From Arcuatula senhousia (lineage: Eukaryota > Mollusca > Bivalvia > Mytilida > Mytilidae), in NCBI GenBank assembly GCA_963971305.1, contig OZ020306.1, positions 67,181,022-67,245,021 on the forward strand: a stretch of DNA of 64,000 bases, written 5' to 3'. Below, piece after piece: positions 37,101-43,100 of this stretch; the first letter of the stretch is position 1; the number at the start of each line of letters is the position of its first letter. The translations under genes were made by a program, and so were the position numbers. The notes beneath the pieces were generated by a model, which saw only the letters and a program-made list of their open reading frames with translations, did no database searches and was not told where the DNA came from.

Positions 37101-40100
37101 AAACTTATTGGTTCACTTTTTGTCTCACCTGCGAAGCAGAGCGGGACATAGGTGTTACTTTACCGGTGGCGGCAGCTGTGACGGCGGCGTTATCTTTTTG
37201 GAAAAGTTTTATGAGCACCTCCATATCTCAAGAACTATAAGTCCTAGGTTGATGAAACTTGGTATGCATATGCCCCAGTAGTAGCTGAACACAGTTGCAT
37301 CCCAATCTTTTGACCTTGACCTTGATTTTCTGGTTGAGTGACTTTGACAATTTTCAATACATATAATAGCAATGGAAAAGTTTTGCGAGCACCTCCATAT
37401 CTCAAGACCTATAGGTTCTAGGTTAATTAAACTTGGTATGCATATGCCCCAGTAGTAGCTTAGCACAGTTGCATCCCCATCTTTTGACCTTGACCTTGAT
37501 TTTCTGGTTGAGTGACTTTGACAATTTTCAATGCATATAATAGCAATGGAAAAGTTTTGCGAGCACCTCCATATCTCAAGACCTATAGGTCCTAGGTTAA
37601 TGAAACTTGGTATGCAGATACCCCAGTAGTAGCTTAGCACAGTTGCATCCCCATCTTTTGACCTTGATTTTTCGGTTGGATAACTTTGACAATATTCAAT
37701 ACATATAATAGCAATGGAAAAGTTTCGTGAGCACCTCCATATCTCAATAACTATAGGTCCTAGGTCAATGAAACTTGGTATGCATATGCCCCAGTAGTAG
37801 ATTAGCACAGTCGCATCCCCATCTTTTGACCTTGACCTTGATTTTCTGGTTGAGTGACTTTGATTATTTTAATTGCATATATAAGCAATGTTTAAGTTCT
37901 ATCAGAACATTTTTTGATCTCAGAAACTGAAAATCCATGTAAATTCATAATATAGTGGAAGTAAAAAAGAATAATTGTTTCTGATGGTACCAGCAGGCGA
38001 GACATACTTTAGTGTTATCTCTTGTCTTATTATTACAGATACTTGTGTACCCAGAGGGTATGTCACCTTCCCACAGTCCACAGAAGAGACCACACCTCAA
38101 CTATCATACCGGGATGTCACCTCCCCTATCAATATGCATGACTATGCTCTTGATAGCTCAGGAGGACGAGGTAAGTATTGTTTAGGTCCTCAACTAATTT
38201 ACTTTAGCAGGGAAAGATATATAACTTGAAAACTTTAATTGATTTTCTAAATTTTTTCCACTTCAGTCATTTTTTTTTCTTTAAATGAAATATATTTCTT
38301 GCATCATTTGTAATTCATCTAAGATTTACATGTACATGTTTAATGGTTAGGACGACAAAAAATGGCAAATTTCATTTGCAGTAGCATACACATGTTTAAA
38401 AGTAACACTATGACATCTTTTCTTTAAAACCTTAAAATTCATCATCTAATTGCCTTTTTTCAAAAAAATATATCTTAAATGGTTCACCCATATACATGTA
38501 TGTTTGGGCATAAAGTGCTCACTGCTTCTATTGTCTATCACAATTTGAAGCAAATGAATACCAATGAGGCATTCAGATATTCTAATACTGGAAAGGCTTA
38601 GTCAAAAAGAGAGAGAACTCAGGTTCTTAGTCTTGATTTAGGTCAATATCTTAAGTTCTAACATACTGAGTAATTGATGGGTCATGTGAAGCTTATAGAA
38701 AGATTTTTGAGTTTAACCATTGTTTTAAGTTTTATTTGATTATATTTTAATATTGCTATGCTATTTTTAGATTCATGTGACAATGATCCTGACCCTGATG
38801 ATGATGGCAATGCCTTCTCCAAAACTGGTGCCCTGACAATAAAGAGCAGTTCTGGTTCCTCTGGGGGTCTCATATCTGCCCTAGGACTGAGTCGTGATAA
38901 TAGTATCGACAGTGATGATTACCAGCCTCACAGTAGTATCTCATCTCACGATGGCAGTGTAGGGGGCGCTCTAGGAAATCTCTCACTAGGTGGCAGCACC
39001 GGTAGTCTGAATGGGAGTGCTCTATCACCTGCCTCAAGTATTAATTTTGATCTTCATCAAAACAAAGACAATAAACTTGGGAACTTGTCTCAAGGAAATG
39101 CATTTAATATAAACCAGGGTAATGTTCACCTTAGTCAAGGACAACCTTTGGACAACAGGGTAAAACATGCTGAAGGTCCTTACAGTAACCCTCCAGTGAC
39201 AAGCAATGGTGCTCCTTCATTGGAGGATTTAAGCAGGAAAGGTTTTCCGAACATCGGAGCAGACTTTGGCACACAACTTGGTCAGTTGTTTCCACAGACT
39301 CCCTCAGTGTTACCTGATCAACCATTTTTTCAACAAAGAAAGGTTAGTGGAAAATAAACCATAAACTTGAATTTTCTAAAGTAACCCATGATTTTTTTAT
39401 CACACATTACTAGTTGAGGCAATCATGATTTTTAATGAATATTAAATAGGATTTTTTTTTGTCCTGTTGGTGTAAATTCTGCCATTATCAGGACAAACAC
39501 AAAACACAAAAACTTTAATAAATATAAGATGAATAAAAGGAAATGTATAGATTATTTTTAAGGTGAGAATGTGTTAATGATGTTTCTGTACTATTTGTGT
39601 TATTACATTTGACCTTTAACTTTTATTTTCTTTTGGATTATGACCTTTAATTCAACCTTTCTATTTATAGAACTTGATATTTATACATATTGCGATAAAT
39701 ACCTTCATGACCGATGACCTTAAAATTTTATGTTCTCTACAGACATTACCTTTAACCTCTCTATTTTCAGGATAATGACAGTGACTATCCCCCAGACTTG
39801 CAAACCTTACTAGAACAGCTCAGTCTGACTAAATATCTGCCTGTGTTTGAGGAACAAGATATAGATCTCCAGGTGTTTTTGTCTCTGACAGATAATGATC
39901 TCAAAGAAATAGGTATTAGGTATGAGGGATTTCAATTATGTTTACTTCTAATTACTTAGGCCAAATGTTGTTCCAAAGCATTCTTGCTTCCCTTGCCAAT
40001 AAAATGAACTTCCATATGGAACAAGCATGTGTTATTAAAGAAGGGACTGAACCCCCAAATCCCATCATGTTAGATTTCTCATCAAATTATACACTTAATG

Positions 40101-43100
40101 TGAAATATAAAGTCAAATATGGAAACAGTGAAACTGAAAATGTGGATAAAATAATGTAGAAAAGTTTGATACCGATTCAAGAATTATTTTTTTAAATTCT
40201 ATGAATTAATGAGAACCTTTCCTATTAGTTGGTCAAAATTATAGTAGTAGGACATCATGAAATCATATACAATCAATCAATCAATCAATCAAAGTTTTAT
40301 TTAAAGTCAATGCATATATAACAAAGTAACACAAGCTCCAATGAGCTTTTAAATTGACTATGATTTGATTGATGTATGTTAATACAAAGTTTCATTTGGT
40401 TGACAATGTAAGCTAACTTGGTTTTGACTGAGAAAGCCTTATATTCTAACTTAATTTTTTTACAGCTTATTTGGACCAAGAAAGAAATTGACCAATGCAA
40501 TAGCCAGATGGCATAGCCAAGCCCCCATGGTGGTCAGCAACCAATCAGAACAGGCGTATGCTGACAGGCTGGAAGGACAACTCCAAGAAATGGCCGTACA
40601 GTTACACAAGGTAGGTCTAATCATTTCATAATGACAATTAAAAACATTTATTAGGGTTTATGTGTTTCATGCCACAACAGTAATAATATTATAATGTTAT
40701 TGTTGGAAATGATGATGCAGGGGCTGCTCTGGCCTCAAAATTTTTGTCGCCAGATTTGAAATTAAGTCTCCAGTTTTTATAAAGTGTAGCCAGTACCGTT
40801 TTCATTGAGGGGTCATGCTTGTGTAATATATGTTTAGATGTATATGTTAAAAATATTGTTTTCAGTCTTTTTTTCAGGTGCATGTTGAAGGATGGTTTAT
40901 TCTCATTGAAAGACTGTTTAGATAATAAATGATGAAAGTGGAGCCTTTCTTGTTTGATATATTTTTAAAATAAAACATACCATGATTTTATTTTATTATT
41001 TATCATGTTTATTGCCATATACAAATTAAATAATAACAATACAATATATAAACATAACAATACACAAAAAACCCCAGCACCATATGAATGAATACTCAAC
41101 CTAGAGAATAAAGATCACTGAAAGCACTAAATGAGCACTATGAAAAAAGTATTATTTAGGAAAGCAAAGATAAAATTTTGTAGAATCCATCACATTTTCA
41201 TGACCAACCAAGATTGCAAAAGATCATTGTTTGACAGACTGTGGACACATTATAAAGATTCATCAATCATGACTCATGTGGTTTCTATAAAATCCTGTAC
41301 ATTATAAGAATGTTTTAATAAAAAAATATTTTGATTTTCTCAAATAAAAACTTCTTATTCCTTTTATTTATTTATTTCATTTGCTGATGGTAATAGTTTG
41401 GTAAAAAATATTTCTGTTCCTAAAAACAACTTCATTTCAGTTTCTTTTTTTTTAAATAAGAATAATAAAATTAGTTTTATTTTGATTTATTTATCTTCCC
41501 TTTCTTTGTTTGCTTTCTGAAATCATTATTGTATATATCCCTCAGTAACCTCATTTGAATTGTTCTAAAAATAGAATGGTTTGTTTACATGTGTACTTAC
41601 TTTCTTGTGATTATTTGAGGAACTTAATAAGGTGCAGATTACTATTCTCTCAGTGTTTTATGAATAAAAACTAATCCCAAGCTTGAGATAATTTTGATTT
41701 ACCAGCAATTATTTGTTTTGACATCTTGGCTGAATGAGGCCATGTGTGCAATCAACACACGATACTTTGTCAAATTGGCTTGGACAATTAAAGTCATTCA
41801 GGCGTACATTAGAAATTTGTTCCTGATCACTGTTTTGACACCTTTATTGCATTATCAAAAGATGTGAGCCTTATTTCTAATTAGTCGTTATAATCCTTTT
41901 CTTCCACCTGCTGTGATCTACCGTTTACCTTTTCAATTATCTACCTGCTCATCCGTGGCGACAGGTGGTCACACACGATAACTTACCGGTACCTGTTGAC
42001 ATATTGATCAATACTGGCGATGTGTATTCAATTTCCGGTCGAAAATGACAAAACTTACTTAGGCGCCAGAAAAATCGCCAGCAGCCATTTTTTGTCGCCA
42101 GCGAGAAAAAAATATCGCAATTTGCGACATTGGCGAAGCCCAGCGCGATCCCTGTGATGAGAAATGAAGATGTTGTAGCCTGACAAGGACTTTTCCACTC
42201 CAGATGAAGGCTAAACAGCCCAAATGTAGAGACATTTATGCCTTAATAAATAACATATATAAAACATAATAATCAAGGGTTAGAGAAATCCTAAATTGGT
42301 GTTGTTTTGTCCTCCTTTACCGGATTTGACACGCTGAATTGACTATTGGCAACGCGACGGGTGTGCTATAGCAAGCAGGAACTGCTTACTCTTTCGGAGC
42401 ACCAGAGTTCACTCTTGTTTTTACTGGAGTTCGCGTTGTTGATTGATATTCAGTTATTTTGTGTTTCCATGTTATACATGTTGTCTGTTTTTGTCCCGTT
42501 CCTGTTGGTGTTTACTGGTTTTGTCACTGCCCTTTTGACATTCGGATACCCCATTGGTACCTCTGCTTCTTTCAACCCAGTTTTATCTGATGAAGAACCT
42601 GTTTCTTTTTATTTTCTACTGTGTTATTTACTTTATGCATTTTAATCTTTAATATTGCAAGAATCTCATCCATACATGGCAAGTTCTATACATGTATTTT
42701 GTAGGCTTATGAACAAGTAGACACTGTCAAAGCCCAGGTTCTACAAGAACAACAGATAAGAAGTGTAACAGAGGCTTGTCTCACCGAGGAGCGAGGGGTG
42801 TGGCATCACATTCAACGACTAATCGTGGATACAAGGAAGAAATGTGAAGAAATGAAAGAATCACTACGCAAATTAAAGTAATGTAACGATAGAATAAATT
42901 TATGAGCATTTTTTTCTAAATTGTTAAGTGAAGCAACACATAGGAATGACTTTACCGTTGGCCACAGCAGCTTAAACTATCAATGTTTAAGTTTTATGGG
43001 CACTTCCATATCTCAAGAATTATAAGTCTAAGGTTAATGAAACATGGTATTCATGTGCCCTATTATGATATGAGCACATTTGTAAATCTTTTTTTTTATT

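Noticed and set aside
37209..37808. 199-codon minus-strand frame with repeated CWGICIPSFIN-like units
   Set aside because: Translation of tandem core units of a HINE-like element, not a protein gene.
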